NCBI GenBank assembly: GCA_013695495.1 | Contig: JACDAK010000229.1 | Location: 1 to 13,552, forward strand | Direction: 5' to 3' | Origin: Blastocatellia bacterium | GTDB lineage: Bacteria > Acidobacteriota > Blastocatellia > Pyrinomonadales > Pyrinomonadaceae | DNA: 13,552 nt | Shown: piece after piece, positions 1 through 7,839 of the stretch | Position numbering within the stretch: position 1 is the first letter of the stretch | Layout of the letters: each line of letters begins with the position of its first letter | Position numbers and translations under genes: made by a program | The notes under the pieces: model-generated | The model's input: only the letters and a program-made list of their open reading frames with translations | Database searches by the model: none | Told to the model about the DNA's origin: nothing

Positions 1-337
1 GCCCAGGTATAGGCACTACCTGAGCACCGATCGAGATCGCCTCACGAACAACGGCGTAGCCCGGGTCGTTGATTCCCGGCGTGCCTGCATCCGAAACCAG
101 TGCGACCGACTTTCCATCCGCAATCATTTCGCGAAGTTCGACCGCCCGCTCATTTTCGTTATGCTGATGATAACTGACCTTCTTGTTAGTGATATCCCAG
201 GCCTTGAGAAGCTTACCCGTATGACGCGTGTCTTCGCATGCGATCAGATCTACAGACCGTAGAGTTTCAACAGCCCTCGCGCTGAGATCCTGCAAGTTCC
301 CGATAGGCGTCGCCACTAGATAAAGAGTTCCCAGCAT
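1..337 (-). CDS. rsmI: 16S rRNA (cytidine(1402)-2'-O)-methyltransferase RsmI, N-terminal part
   Basis: The translation is an unmistakable RsmI start: LYLVATPIGNLQDLS near residues 5-19, CEDTR near 35-39, SYHQHNE near 57-63, SDAGTPG near 85-91 and the PIPG motif at the window edge. These are the conserved SAM-binding and fold motifs of the tetrapyrrole-methylase superfamily as used by RsmI. Family knowledge: the enzyme 2'-O-methylates C1402 in the decoding centre of 16S rRNA, in the cytoplasm. Only 112 codons are present; the full protein is usually about 220-290 residues, so the C-terminal half lies beyond position 1. The start is the ATG at 335-337, directly before the LYLVATP strand. There is no Shine-Dalgarno sequence, and a plausible promoter ends only a few bases upstream, so the mRNA may be nearly leaderless. 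The gene upstream ends in its own terminator, so rsmI is probably a separate transcription unit. Confidence 0.95.
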   Translation of the reverse strand, partial: MLGTLYLVATPIGNLQDLSARAVETLRSVDLIACEDTRHTGKLLKAWDITNKKVSYHQHNENERAVELREMIADGKSVALVSDAGTPGINDPGYAVVREAISIGAQVVPIPG

Positions 338-346
338 AAAGAGAAG

Positions 347-375
347 ATTCTAATCGCTTTCGCTCGATTTGAAAA
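347..375 (-). promoter_or_regulatory. Candidate sigma-70 promoter for rsmI
   Basis: On the minus strand TTTTCA (375-370, four of six -35 matches) is followed after exactly 17 bases by TAGAAT (352-347, five of six -10 matches). Transcription would begin near 340, only about three bases before the rsmI ATG, which fits the lack of a ribosome binding site. The -35 box overlaps the T-tract of the preceding terminator. This is a prediction by eye from short motifs. Confidence 0.4.
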
Positions 376-407
376 CGAAAAAGCCCGAGCCTGGTGAGAC
401 TCGGACT
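372..407 (-). terminator. Rho-independent terminator after the Arg-rich secreted protein
   Basis: Reading the minus strand, AGTCCGAG (407-400) pairs with CTCGGGCT (389-382), eight pairs including one G-T wobble around a ten-base loop. It is followed at once by TTTTT, CG and TTTT. The T-run is on the minus-strand side only, so it serves the gene ending at 431. Confidence 0.8.
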
Positions 408-430
408 ATTTCGCATTTGAGTTCAGCTAT

Positions 431-985
431 TTAGAACGGCCACGGAAGGCGTCCGTTAAAGATGCCGCCCGGGTTTCCCCGCTGATTGCCGCCGCGGTTG
501 TCATAACGATAACCGTAAGTCTGTGCGACCATGTTGAGTTCACCACGCATCTGGTTGAACTGGCCGTGAAGGTTCCTGACCCGTGCGTAGCGAAGTGCGT
601 TGTCTAGACGCGATGCACTGTCAAGAAGACGGCGAGCTGCGTCAGCACTGTTGTTGAGGTTGCGGCCGTTGCCGTATCTGCTCTGGAAGTTGTCGGCTGC
701 ACGACGGAAGTCATTCGCCAAACGCCGGAGGTCCTGGTCGTTGCGGCCATAGTTGCCGCGGTTACCGCGGTAACCGCGATTTCGATCCATGCGGTCAACC
801 TGACGTTCGAAATCACGGCTGCGCTGCTTTAAGCTGCGAGCCACTCCGCGAAGGTCGCGAACCTGCCCACCGCGGTAAACACCAGGGCCGCTATTCGGGA
901 ACCACTGGGCGCTCGCCACGCTTGGCAATGCTAAAACCACCAACGAAAATGCGCTCACTGCGATCAGATTTTTAATACTTTTCAT
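431..985 (-). CDS. Small secreted Arg/Asn/Gly-rich protein of unknown function
   Basis: A 184-residue protein. The N-terminus MKSIKNLIAVSAFSLVV followed by a stretch ending near ASAQ is a clear Sec signal peptide of about 27 residues. The mature part is strongly basic: an Arg-rich helical segment, a low-complexity stretch of RGY/RGN/RNR units, then a helical region (LRRLANDFRRAADNF, AARRLLDSASRLDNALR, GELNMVAQTYGYRY) and a Gly/Asn-rich tail. The helical region resembles, from memory, a repeat unit seen in secreted acidobacterial hypothetical proteins; I know no assigned function. The start at 985 is chosen because the signal peptide begins there and AAGGAG lies 13 bases upstream. A frame extension to 1174 would place its ATG inside the upstream terminator, so it is rejected. 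The gene is flanked by terminators on both sides and is probably monocistronic. Binding of polyanions is possible but unproven. Confidence 0.8.
   Translation of the reverse strand: MKSIKNLIAVSAFSLVVLALPSVASAQWFPNSGPGVYRGGQVRDLRGVARSLKQRSRDFERQVDRMDRNRGYRGNRGNYGRNDQDLRRLANDFRRAADNFQSRYGNGRNLNNSADAARRLLDSASRLDNALRYARVRNLHGQFNQMRGELNMVAQTYGYRYDNRGGNQRGNPGGIFNGRLPWPF
757..778. repeat. 22-bp perfect palindrome inside the Arg-rich coding region
   Basis: Positions 757-778 equal their own reverse complement (core GGTTACCGCGGTAACC, extended by CGC/GCG on the outside). On the coding strand it encodes the RGY-RGN-R low-complexity run, so it may simply result from repeated CGC-GGT-(T/A)AC codons. As RNA it could form an 11-bp stem only by opening a few central pairs for a loop. 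Confidence 0.85.
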
Positions 986-1147
986 TTCTTTCTTCACTCT
1001 CCTTATGATTTTCGCAATGGAATAGCCACTGCCTACCCCCGGCATCGCAACGTGCGTGCCATTATCGGAACGTGGAGTGTGTAAAGATACGTAAGTTATT
1101 GTAGGGCCAACGGTTAAGTGTATACCGAAGCACGGTTTAGACCACGC

Positions 1148-1178
1148 AAAAAGGGCACGTTCGATATTGAACATGCCC
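1148..1178 (-). terminator. Strong Rho-independent terminator after the S8 protease
   Basis: On the minus strand GGGCATGTTC (1178-1169) pairs with GAACGTGCCC (1162-1153), ten pairs with one wobble around a six-base loop, followed by TTTTT (1152-1148). It lies 32 bases past the protease stop codon and separates it from the Arg-rich protein gene. The gap 986-1147 between this terminator and the next gene shows no other feature I can support. Confidence 0.88.
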
Positions 1179-1209
1179 CATTTGGTTAAGGATTGTGCGA
1201 GATTGTGAG

Positions 1210-2628
1210 TTACTCGCCGAGTGCTTTAGCGGCATTAACCCGCCCGCCGGAGACTATTTTTCCGTTCAATATGTCGAGAACGTCCGACGATGCGATGAGC
1301 CGTTTGCGGAGGTCTGCCACTGAAATATCAGGCTCATTAGCAAGGATCAGTGCGGCAATGCCCGCGACGTGCGGGGTAGCCATCGACGTGCCCGACGCTT
1401 CGCGGTAAGCACCCTTCAGCCACGTTGACACGATCTGTTTCCCGGGGGCTGCGACATGGACCGTCTTAGCACCGAAGTTGGAAAATGACGCAAGAAGGTC
1501 GTTATTATCTAACGCACCGACGCTGATCACATTCGGCAAATCGTAGTTTGACGGGTAATGCGGACGCCGGTCGTTATCAGTGCTCGCGTTGCCGGCAGCG
1601 GCGATGAACATAATGCCCTCGTCGCCTGCAGCCTTGATCGCACTTTCCAGTGCTTTCGAATACTGAGTCGAGCCCCAGCTCGCACTGATGACGCGAACAT
1701 TTACACCTTTCTTCTTGCGGTCAACTGCGTAATTGATCGCCTCAATGGCGTTCTTCGTCGTTCCAAAACCGCCGCGGCCCAGGAACTTTAACGGCATGAT
1801 CTGTACATCCCAGTTAATGCCGGCGATTCCCTGTTCGTTATTTCCTTCTGCTCCGATCACACCAGCGCAGTGGGTGCCGTGGCCGTTATCGTCCATCGGG
1901 TCAGCGGCGTTGTCCACCGCGTTAAATCCGTAGCGATCGTTAAAGGTGCCGAGCTCCGCGTCAAAGTACTGCGGCAAATTCTCCGGCCTGATCCACATAT
2001 TCGTGACGAGATCCGGATGTGTGTAATCGACACCGGTATCAAGCACGGCTACTACAACATCGCCGCTTCCCTGCGTTTTGGCCCATGCCTGTCTGGCAGA
2101 GATGTCCGCCTTCGCTTTGCCGCCGTTCTGCCCGTCGTTGTAGAGGGCCCACTGCTCCGAAAAATACGGGTCGTTCGGTGCATTATCCGGCAGGTCGTCG
2201 TTATCGCCGCGAGGCGAGACTTCTCTGAACTCCGGCAGGTCCACCTCGATCTTAAAATTGGGCTCGGCGTATTCCACCAGGTCCGTCATCGACGCGTAGT
2301 GCTCGGCCACAACAGCCGGATCAGCGTTATCGAGATCGTCGATCGCGACTAGGCCGCGAACGAGTTCGAGGCGGTCTTCGATGCGGTCATTATTCCGAGC
2401 CGCGATCGCCGCCTTCTGTGCCAGCGTTACGCCGCTTTTGAACTTGACCAGGACTTCCGGTTCGCCAGCGCTGTTCGAGCGGCTGACGGTAACAGGCTTG
2501 ACCGTTTGTGTTTGGTGGGTCGTAGAACGAAGTGCGTTACTCCACCTGTCTATCTGGCCGAGAACGCCCGCAAATATTACGACGATCAACGCCAGGCCGA
2601 CATGTATCCAAATGTTATTTCGGTTCAT
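1210..2628 (-). CDS. Membrane-anchored S8 subtilisin-like serine protease
   Basis: A 472-residue protein. Residues 7-27 form a hydrophobic signal peptide or signal anchor. Residues about 55-130 match an I9/fervidolysin-type propeptide (EVLVKFKSGVTLAQKAAI ... EYAEPNF), the intramolecular chaperone and inhibitor of subtilases. The catalytic domain spans about 150-470: Asp197 in VAVLDTGVDYTHPDL, His250 in NGHGTHCAGVIGA, the oxyanion-hole Asn347 in AAAGNAS, and Ser415 in GTSMATPHVAG. All active residues are present. Known family role: secreted peptide-bond hydrolysis after propeptide cleavage. The protein ends just after the catalytic domain, with no P-domain or sorting tail. The start at 2628 has GGAG about eight bases upstream. 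It follows a 93-residue unknown gene by 30 bases and ends before a strong terminator, so both are likely one transcript. Substrate unknown. Confidence 0.95.
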   Translation of the reverse strand: MNRNNIWIHVGLALIVVIFAGVLGQIDRWSNALRSTTHQTQTVKPVTVSRSNSAGEPEVLVKFKSGVTLAQKAAIAARNNDRIEDRLELVRGLVAIDDLDNADPAVVAEHYASMTDLVEYAEPNFKIEVDLPEFREVSPRGDNDDLPDNAPNDPYFSEQWALYNDGQNGGKAKADISARQAWAKTQGSGDVVVAVLDTGVDYTHPDLVTNMWIRPENLPQYFDAELGTFNDRYGFNAVDNAADPMDDNGHGTHCAGVIGAEGNNEQGIAGINWDVQIMPLKFLGRGGFGTTKNAIEAINYAVDRKKKGVNVRVISASWGSTQYSKALESAIKAAGDEGIMFIAAAGNASTDNDRRPHYPSNYDLPNVISVGALDNNDLLASFSNFGAKTVHVAAPGKQIVSTWLKGAYREASGTSMATPHVAGIAALILANEPDISVADLRKRLIASSDVLDILNGKIVSGGRVNAAKALGE

Positions 2629-2658
2629 ACTACTCTCTCCGGTGATCTGCCGGTGCTA

Positions 2659-2940
2659 CTACGAAACCACGATATGGTTCGAGCCTTTATAATCTTTTAA
2701 CCGCAGCTGATATTTATCTCCGCGGTAATGATAATCGCTCCCGTCTGCGCGAAGGGTTATTTCCCAGCCGTACGCTATCATCTGCGCCGACATCTCGTCG
2801 TTAACCGGAGCTCCGAGCGACATATCAGGAAACTCTTTACTGCTAACTGACGCCGTTTCGATCTTTGAAGCGTCAATGCCCAGCCGTTTCGACAGGTCCT
2901 CTTTGGCTTTCTCTGCCGCACTATTTTGATCAAATCCCAT
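2659..2940 (-). CDS. Small cytoplasmic protein of unknown function upstream of the protease
   Basis: A 93-residue protein with no signal peptide or membrane segment. The N-terminal half is a charged helix (AAEKAKEDLSKRLGIDASKI); the C-terminal half looks like a small beta domain with FPDMSLGAPVNDEMSAQMIAYGWEITL and a Y-H-Y-R run. The order 'PD-SLG-P ... A..I..G..I.L...G..Y.YR' recalls, from memory, a family of short hypothetical proteins in cyanobacteria and Chloroflexota with WPDxSLGCPxPG and YAQxxTPGYRI motifs; here the usual Cys-Pro-Gly part is changed (GAPVND). No function is known to me. The ATG at 2940 has no good Shine-Dalgarno sequence, but a promoter candidate lies just upstream. It sits 30 bases before the S8 protease, suggesting co-transcription; a functional link is only conjecture. 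Confidence 0.7.
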   Translation of the reverse strand: MGFDQNSAAEKAKEDLSKRLGIDASKIETASVSSKEFPDMSLGAPVNDEMSAQMIAYGWEITLRADGSDYHYRGDKYQLRLKDYKGSNHIVVS

Positions 2941-2958
2941 ATTGTTTAGTTGTTCCCA

Positions 2959-2987
2959 ATTTTCCTACTTATACGCCTAATAGTCAA
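2959..2987 (-). promoter_or_regulatory. Candidate promoter for the 93-residue protein and S8 protease
   Basis: On the minus strand TTGACT (2987-2982, five of six) is separated by 17 bases from GAAAAT (2964-2959, four of six). It lies in the 59-base gap after the DUF2085 gene, and no terminator is seen in that gap. Read-through from the ppsA operon is therefore also possible. Predicted by eye. Confidence 0.35.
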
Positions 2988-2999
2988 AGAAGGTTCGCG

Positions 3000-3530
3000 T
3001 CAGCGCGGGCCTGCAGAAGGGGTTCGGAAGTTGCGGGTGATCTCAACAAGTGCAGGAATAATGTACGTTCCGCAAGCGAATCCCAGGATCATGCCCGAAA
3101 CGAGTCGCGTAAGATGAGTGTTTTCCCAGACACCAAAGAACGTCAGCGAGAAATCAACCGCGAGCGGAGCCGTTGCGAGAACCAACCACCTACGCGCGGG
3201 GGGCTCGACATCCACCAGGTTCCGCCAGATCGGAAAAGCCGCGAAACCGAGGAGCACTCCGAAGTAAACGCCGAAGCATCGAGAGCAAACACCGATCTGA
3301 TGAGCAAAGAAGTGGAATGAGCGTTCCGGTATCTGATGGCAGATGTAGCCGAACGCATTCATCAGTGTGGCCGACGCATCAACTGCTCCGAAATGATTCA
3401 AGAAAGCTGGAGCTACCAGGAACCCAACAAAGACCAGCCAAACGGAGCAGGCCACCATCCAAACGCGAACCGCCTGCGAACGCATCGCGAGCGCCGACGC
3501 ACCTTGGTACCTATCGTTAGATTGACGCAT
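3000..3530 (-). CDS. DUF2085 family integral membrane protein
   Basis: A 176-residue protein with about four hydrophobic segments (near 20-42, 84-102, 112-130 and 142-160). The DUF2085 signature is intact: CHQIPERSFHF starting at Cys64, then HQIGVCSRCFGVYFG with Cys82 and Cys85. The Cys64/His65 and CxxC set could bind metal or be redox-active; no function of the family is established to my knowledge. The start at 3530 is supported by GAAGGA, which lies over the last codons of ppsA eight bases upstream, and the gene begins five bases after the ppsA stop, implying translational coupling. A second in-frame ATG at residue 16 is possible but has no such support. The location next to PEP synthase is the only clue to a role. 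Confidence 0.88.
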   Translation of the reverse strand: MRQSNDRYQGASALAMRSQAVRVWMVACSVWLVFVGFLVAPAFLNHFGAVDASATLMNAFGYICHQIPERSFHFFAHQIGVCSRCFGVYFGVLLGFAAFPIWRNLVDVEPPARRWLVLATAPLAVDFSLTFFGVWENTHLTRLVSGMILGFACGTYIIPALVEITRNFRTPSAGPR

Positions 3531-3535
3531 CTACG

Positions 3536-5968
3536 CTATCCTTCAAGCTGGCCAGCCGCAACCGATTTGATGCCCTGCTCGGTTTTCAGGATGTGCGCAG
3601 TTGTTTGGATCACTGTGTCGGGGTTGAGTGAGATCGAATTGATTCCGCGTTTGACCAGAAACTCTGCAAACTCGGGATAATCAGATGGTGCCTGACCGCA
3701 GATGCCGATCTTTTTGCCCGCGCGTTTTGCCGCATCTATCGCCATGGCGACCATCTTTTCGACAGCTCCGTTTCGTTCGTCAAATAGGTGTGCCACCATT
3801 TCAGAATCGCGGTCAAGGCCGAGAGCAAGCTGGGTCAGATCGTTGGAACCGATGGAATAGCCGTCGAAAACCTGCAGGAATTCATCCGCGAAAACGACAT
3901 TCGCCGGAAGTTCGCACATGGCGTAGATCTCCAGTCCGTTCTCACCCTGCACCAGTCCGTGTTCCGCCATCAGCTTGATGACTTTTTCGCCCTCTTCGAC
4001 AGTGCGGCAAAACGGGATCATCGCCTTGATGTTCGTGAGTCCCATGTCCGCGCGGGCACGCAAGAGCGCAAGGCACTCGAGACGAAAGCCGGCCTTATAC
4101 CGATCGTCATAGTAGCGTGACGCCCCACGAAACCCGATCATCGGATTCTCTTCGATCGGCTCAAATTCGGTGCCGCCGATGAGCATTGCGTACTCGTTCG
4201 ACTTAAAGTCCGACATGCGCACGATCGCGTCTTTGGGATAAAATGCCGCGGCGATTCGTGCAATTCCTTCGGCAAGCGAGCGGACAAAAAACTCCTTCGG
4301 ATCTTCCTCGAGGATTCGATTTGCGATCGTCTCGATATCTTCGCGCCGCCGCAAATTCGGATAGTTGACCAGAGCCATCGGGTGAATACCGATGTTATTG
4401 TTGATAATGAATTCGAGCCGCGCTAGGCCCACACCATCATTCGGCAGGCGTGAAACCGAGAACGCATGGTCGGGGTCGCCGACGTTCATCATCACCTGCG
4501 TTTTCGGCCGTTCAGTATCTGTGATGATGTGTTTCTTGACGTCGAAATCGACCCGTCCGAAGTAAATATTGCCGACATCGCCCTCTGCGCAGGACACAGT
4601 AACATCGGTGCCGCTGCGGATCTTTTCGGTTGCGTCACCGGTTCCGACGATGCACGGAATGCCAAGCTCGCGGCTGATGATGGCGCTGTGACAGGTCCGG
4701 CCGCCGCGCTCCGTAACGATCGCAGAGGCTCGTTTCATGATCGGTTCCCACGCCGGATCGGTCATCGTTGTAACCAAGATCTCGCCCGGTTGAAATGTGT
4801 TGAGCTTACTCGAATCAAGCAGCACACGAGCCGTTCCGGTTCCGATCTTTTCACCCACGGCGACCCCGGTCGAAAGCGGAGCACCGTGTGTGCCCGTCAG
4901 TTCGTATGATTCGATGAAGTTTTCGGTGCGCTGCGCATGTACAGTCTCCGGCCGGGCTTGAAGGATGAACAGTTCGCCCGTCACGCCGTCTTTAGCCCAC
5001 TCAATGTCCATCGGCTGCGACTTGCCTGCGAGCTTCGAGTAATGATCCTCGATCAGGCAAGCCCAATTCGCCAGCTGGAGCACCTCGAAACCTGCAAGGC
5101 AATAACGCTTGCGCTGGCTGGCGACCACCTCGCGGACCTGAGTGCCGCTGCCGTCGTCTGCGAACACCATTTTTACTTCTTTTACGCCAAGTTTTCGCGT
5201 AATGATCGGACGGTAGCCGAGCTTTAGCGTCGGCTTGAAAACGATCCATTCATCCGGCGTCGCCATGCCTTGTACGACGGCTTCGCCGAGGCCCCAGGCA
5301 CCGTTTATGACCACGGCTTCTCGAAAGCCGCTCTCTGTGTCCAGCGTGAACATCACGCCGGAGCACGCTATGTCTGAGCGGACCATCGGCTGAATACCGA
5401 TCGAAAGCGCGACCTCGAAGTGGTCAAATCCTTTCGCCGTGCGGTATGAGATCGCGCGGTCCGTCCAGAGCGAGGCGTAACACTCGCGGCAGGCCTCGAT
5501 GAGCTGCTTTTCACCTCGAACGTTCAAGATCGTATCTTGCTGTCCCGCAAATGAGGCATCTGGAAGGTCCTCAGCCGTTGCTGAAGAGCGCACGGCAACC
5601 TCGAACGCCTTCTTACCGATGCGATCGCCCAGGCAGCTGTAAGCGTCATGAATGGCTGCCTCGATCTCCGCCGGGAACGGCGATTCCCGGACCAGACGCC
5701 GAGCTTCCGCACCTACGCGGGCAAGCTCGTCCAGATCGTCGACATCTAGTTTGTTGAGGAGTTTTTGAAGCTTTTTGCGGAGTCCGTTCGACTGAAGAAG
5801 TGTTTCGTACGCGTGGCTGGTCGTCGTGAAGCCATCAACTGCGCGGACTCCTTGCTGTGTGAGTTCGCGAAAAAGTTCGCCGAGGCTAGCGCATTTACCG
5901 CCTACAAGAGCGACCTGCCCCGCTCCTACTTCGGCAAGATCAATGACATACGGGTTCTTTTCGCTCAT
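3536..5968 (-). CDS. ppsA: Phosphoenolpyruvate synthase (pyruvate, water dikinase)
   Basis: 810 residues, close to the 790-810 usual for PpsA. Order of domains: N-terminal ATP-grasp/PPDK-type nucleotide-binding domain (about 10-345, with VGGKCASLGEL, VAVRSSATAEDLPDASFAGQQ near 125-144 and DIEWAKDG ... FILQARPET near 321-342); phosphohistidine swivelling domain with catalytic His427 in GGRTCHSAIISRELGIPCIVG; and C-terminal PEP/pyruvate-binding TIM barrel (about 480-790) with IGSND near 706-710 and Cys757 in GICGQAPSD. All catalytic residues are present. Known reaction: ATP + pyruvate + water to AMP + PEP + phosphate, the entry step of gluconeogenesis, in the cytoplasm. It begins seven bases after the stop of the radical SAM gene with no good ribosome binding site, so translation is probably coupled. 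glpX two genes upstream acts later in the same pathway. Confidence 0.97.
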   Translation of the reverse strand: MSEKNPYVIDLAEVGAGQVALVGGKCASLGELFRELTQQGVRAVDGFTTTSHAYETLLQSNGLRKKLQKLLNKLDVDDLDELARVGAEARRLVRESPFPAEIEAAIHDAYSCLGDRIGKKAFEVAVRSSATAEDLPDASFAGQQDTILNVRGEKQLIEACRECYASLWTDRAISYRTAKGFDHFEVALSIGIQPMVRSDIACSGVMFTLDTESGFREAVVINGAWGLGEAVVQGMATPDEWIVFKPTLKLGYRPIITRKLGVKEVKMVFADDGSGTQVREVVASQRKRYCLAGFEVLQLANWACLIEDHYSKLAGKSQPMDIEWAKDGVTGELFILQARPETVHAQRTENFIESYELTGTHGAPLSTGVAVGEKIGTGTARVLLDSSKLNTFQPGEILVTTMTDPAWEPIMKRASAIVTERGGRTCHSAIISRELGIPCIVGTGDATEKIRSGTDVTVSCAEGDVGNIYFGRVDFDVKKHIITDTERPKTQVMMNVGDPDHAFSVSRLPNDGVGLARLEFIINNNIGIHPMALVNYPNLRRREDIETIANRILEEDPKEFFVRSLAEGIARIAAAFYPKDAIVRMSDFKSNEYAMLIGGTEFEPIEENPMIGFRGASRYYDDRYKAGFRLECLALLRARADMGLTNIKAMIPFCRTVEEGEKVIKLMAEHGLVQGENGLEIYAMCELPANVVFADEFLQVFDGYSIGSNDLTQLALGLDRDSEMVAHLFDERNGAVEKMVAMAIDAAKRAGKKIGICGQAPSDYPEFAEFLVKRGINSISLNPDTVIQTTAHILKTEQGIKSVAAGQLEG

Positions 5969-5975
5969 ATTTCAA

Positions 5976-7775
5976 CTAAACGGTCACGACTGTCTTGCTC
6001 TCCTCGGACGTTTCGGGCATATCACCCGTATCGGGCCGAAGGTATTTTCGCATTTTAGGTTTAAGAGTTTCGAGCAATTCCTTTCGAGATTTCGTCTTCA
6101 CCGGCTTCCCGACATAGATCTTGCCCATTTTTTCGAGCCGTTTCTCAGATATTGCTCCTGAGAACATCAACAGCGGATAGGTGAAGTTTGGCCCGTTCAG
6201 CTTTCGCAGTTTGTACAGCCACATACCTATCGAGCCCAGACGCCACGCCGTGGGTCCCCACCAGCTATATTGGCCGGGGCGAAGATTCATCTTCCAGCAT
6301 TTCATCATCAACTGCCACTGCAACTCCGTCAACTGGCGCGTCTGCGTCACGCCTTTCTCCATTTCCATCCGCGTGTCGTGCAGCGGCGTAAAGATCGATG
6401 GTATAAGAAACGCGAAAAGCCCGCGACGTTCCATTTCGTAAACGAGGTCGAGCGTTTCTCTCATGTCTTGATCGGTCTCGTCCGGATTTCCGACTATCAA
6501 GGTCATCGCGGGGAACCAGTTGTTCTCATTCAAAACCCGAAGCCCTTCAAGCACAATGCTCGGCCAATCTCCGATCGAGAACGGTATACCTTTGCTCGGC
6601 ATTATCTTTTTTGCCATACGCACCGAACCCGTCTCAAGCCCGATCAGCGGTGCCAGCGCCTTTTTTTCGGGATGCGAGCTCAGATACGGAAAATGTATGG
6701 GGCTCTTGGGCAGCAGAATGTCAGATAGCTCCTTGATAAGTATGGGATCAACCACCGCCGGGGCGATAGTCGAGTGGCTGAGAACATGCTGCTCAACTCC
6801 CGGTGTCGCGACAATATCGCGGTATAGATCGACTAGAGCCTCGCGGTTCGGAAAGTAAAACGGCGTGTCCGTGTGCACCTGACCCCAAATGAACATATCC
6901 TCCGTCGCAAGCGATATCTGTTTGTTCCCTTCGCGGACATTTGCCCGCACCGCATCCATGATCTTGTCTTTCGGCAGGTCGATCTGCGGGTTGAGATCAG
7001 GTACACAGAATTTGCAGCGGCGGCCGCAGCCCGTCGTCATCTCTACGACACCGAATGTCGTCCGAGTGTCCGGAAACAGGATGGAGTCGCGGTCGACCGG
7101 ATGCTTTACCTCGACTTCTCTCGGTAGATCTTCGCCGCGGATCGCCTTTGCAAATAACGCTAACGTGTCCTCGGATTCGCTCCGCCCCTCGACGATGCAG
7201 TCGATACCCAGCTCGTCGTAAAGATCTGTCTGAATGATCTGCCAGCCGCCGGAACCGCCGACGATAACCTTGAAATTGTCTCTGTGAGGGTTTGACTTGA
7301 TCTGAGCAAAAAGCTCGCGAGAGTAGTGCGAGTTGATCGGCATCTTCGAGGAGCCGAAAATTGAGGTATAAACCCCAGCCGCAAATGTGACGCCCAGAGG
7401 GTTGTGTGTAGACACCGCGACGACGCGCGTGCGTGGGCCGATAAACTTTTCCAGATCTTGAGGGAAACAGGAAACAATATCGCCTGATTCGTGGGCCCTC
7501 AGCAGCGATTTTTCAACCAGCCGAACTCCCGCCGGCATATATTTCGCCGAGCCGTCCGGATTGTGTTCAACGTCACGCCATTTCGGATACTTGCGGTTTA
7601 GAATTCCTTCGAGCCAGATCGGCAGCGAAGCCATCGCCATCTGGATAAAGTATCCGGCGTGGTCGATCGCCTCCGTAAGCGGCGCCGTCAGGACGATCAG
7701 CTTACCCTGTCCATCGTCTTCCGTTGCCGTAGGGACATTTCCGTTCCCATTAATTGCAGAACCGTTGTTTTTCAT
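5976..7775 (-). CDS. B12-binding-type radical SAM protein of unknown substrate
   Basis: A 599-residue protein. Residues about 115-215 look like a cobalamin-binding-type Rossmann domain: VVAVSTHNPLG, VIVGGSGGW at about 170-178 and GIDCIVEGRSESED at about 190-203. The usual DxHxxG histidine-ligand motif is not visible, so cobalamin may bind base-off without a His ligand, or not at all. The radical SAM core follows, with the [4Fe-4S] cysteines Cys250, Cys254 and Cys257 (TTGCGRRCKFCVPD), the LIGLETG segment at about 377-383 and the IVGNPDETDQD segment at about 427-437. The last 100 residues are basic with several aromatics and no known domain. GGAG six bases before the ATG supports the start at 7775. 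It sits 64 bases after glpX and seven before ppsA. Related proteins act in methylation, cyclisation or rearrangement; the substrate here cannot be read from sequence. Confidence 0.88.
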   Translation of the reverse strand: MKNNGSAINGNGNVPTATEDDGQGKLIVLTAPLTEAIDHAGYFIQMAMASLPIWLEGILNRKYPKWRDVEHNPDGSAKYMPAGVRLVEKSLLRAHESGDIVSCFPQDLEKFIGPRTRVVAVSTHNPLGVTFAAGVYTSIFGSSKMPINSHYSRELFAQIKSNPHRDNFKVIVGGSGGWQIIQTDLYDELGIDCIVEGRSESEDTLALFAKAIRGEDLPREVEVKHPVDRDSILFPDTRTTFGVVEMTTGCGRRCKFCVPDLNPQIDLPKDKIMDAVRANVREGNKQISLATEDMFIWGQVHTDTPFYFPNREALVDLYRDIVATPGVEQHVLSHSTIAPAVVDPILIKELSDILLPKSPIHFPYLSSHPEKKALAPLIGLETGSVRMAKKIMPSKGIPFSIGDWPSIVLEGLRVLNENNWFPAMTLIVGNPDETDQDMRETLDLVYEMERRGLFAFLIPSIFTPLHDTRMEMEKGVTQTRQLTELQWQLMMKCWKMNLRPGQYSWWGPTAWRLGSIGMWLYKLRKLNGPNFTYPLLMFSGAISEKRLEKMGKIYVGKPVKTKSRKELLETLKPKMRKYLRPDTGDMPETSEESKTVVTV

Positions 7776-7839
7776 GAAGATCTCCGTTGCTGCCTAGAAA
7801 CTTCCCCTTGAAAACATCAGATCTGTAGGAGTGGTGAGG

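Noticed and set aside
986..1174. N-terminal extension of the Arg-rich secreted protein to an ATG at 1174
   Set aside because: That ATG lies inside the S8 protease terminator, and the extension would bury the signal peptide 63 residues into the protein.
1870..2352. 160-codon plus-strand open frame across the protease gene
   Set aside because: It is antisense to a protease with all catalytic motifs; the translation has no domain-like pattern and the openness follows from codon bias.
4466..4909. 147-codon plus-strand open frame inside ppsA
   Set aside because: Antisense shadow of the PEP synthase phosphohistidine region, with no ribosome binding site or recognisable protein.
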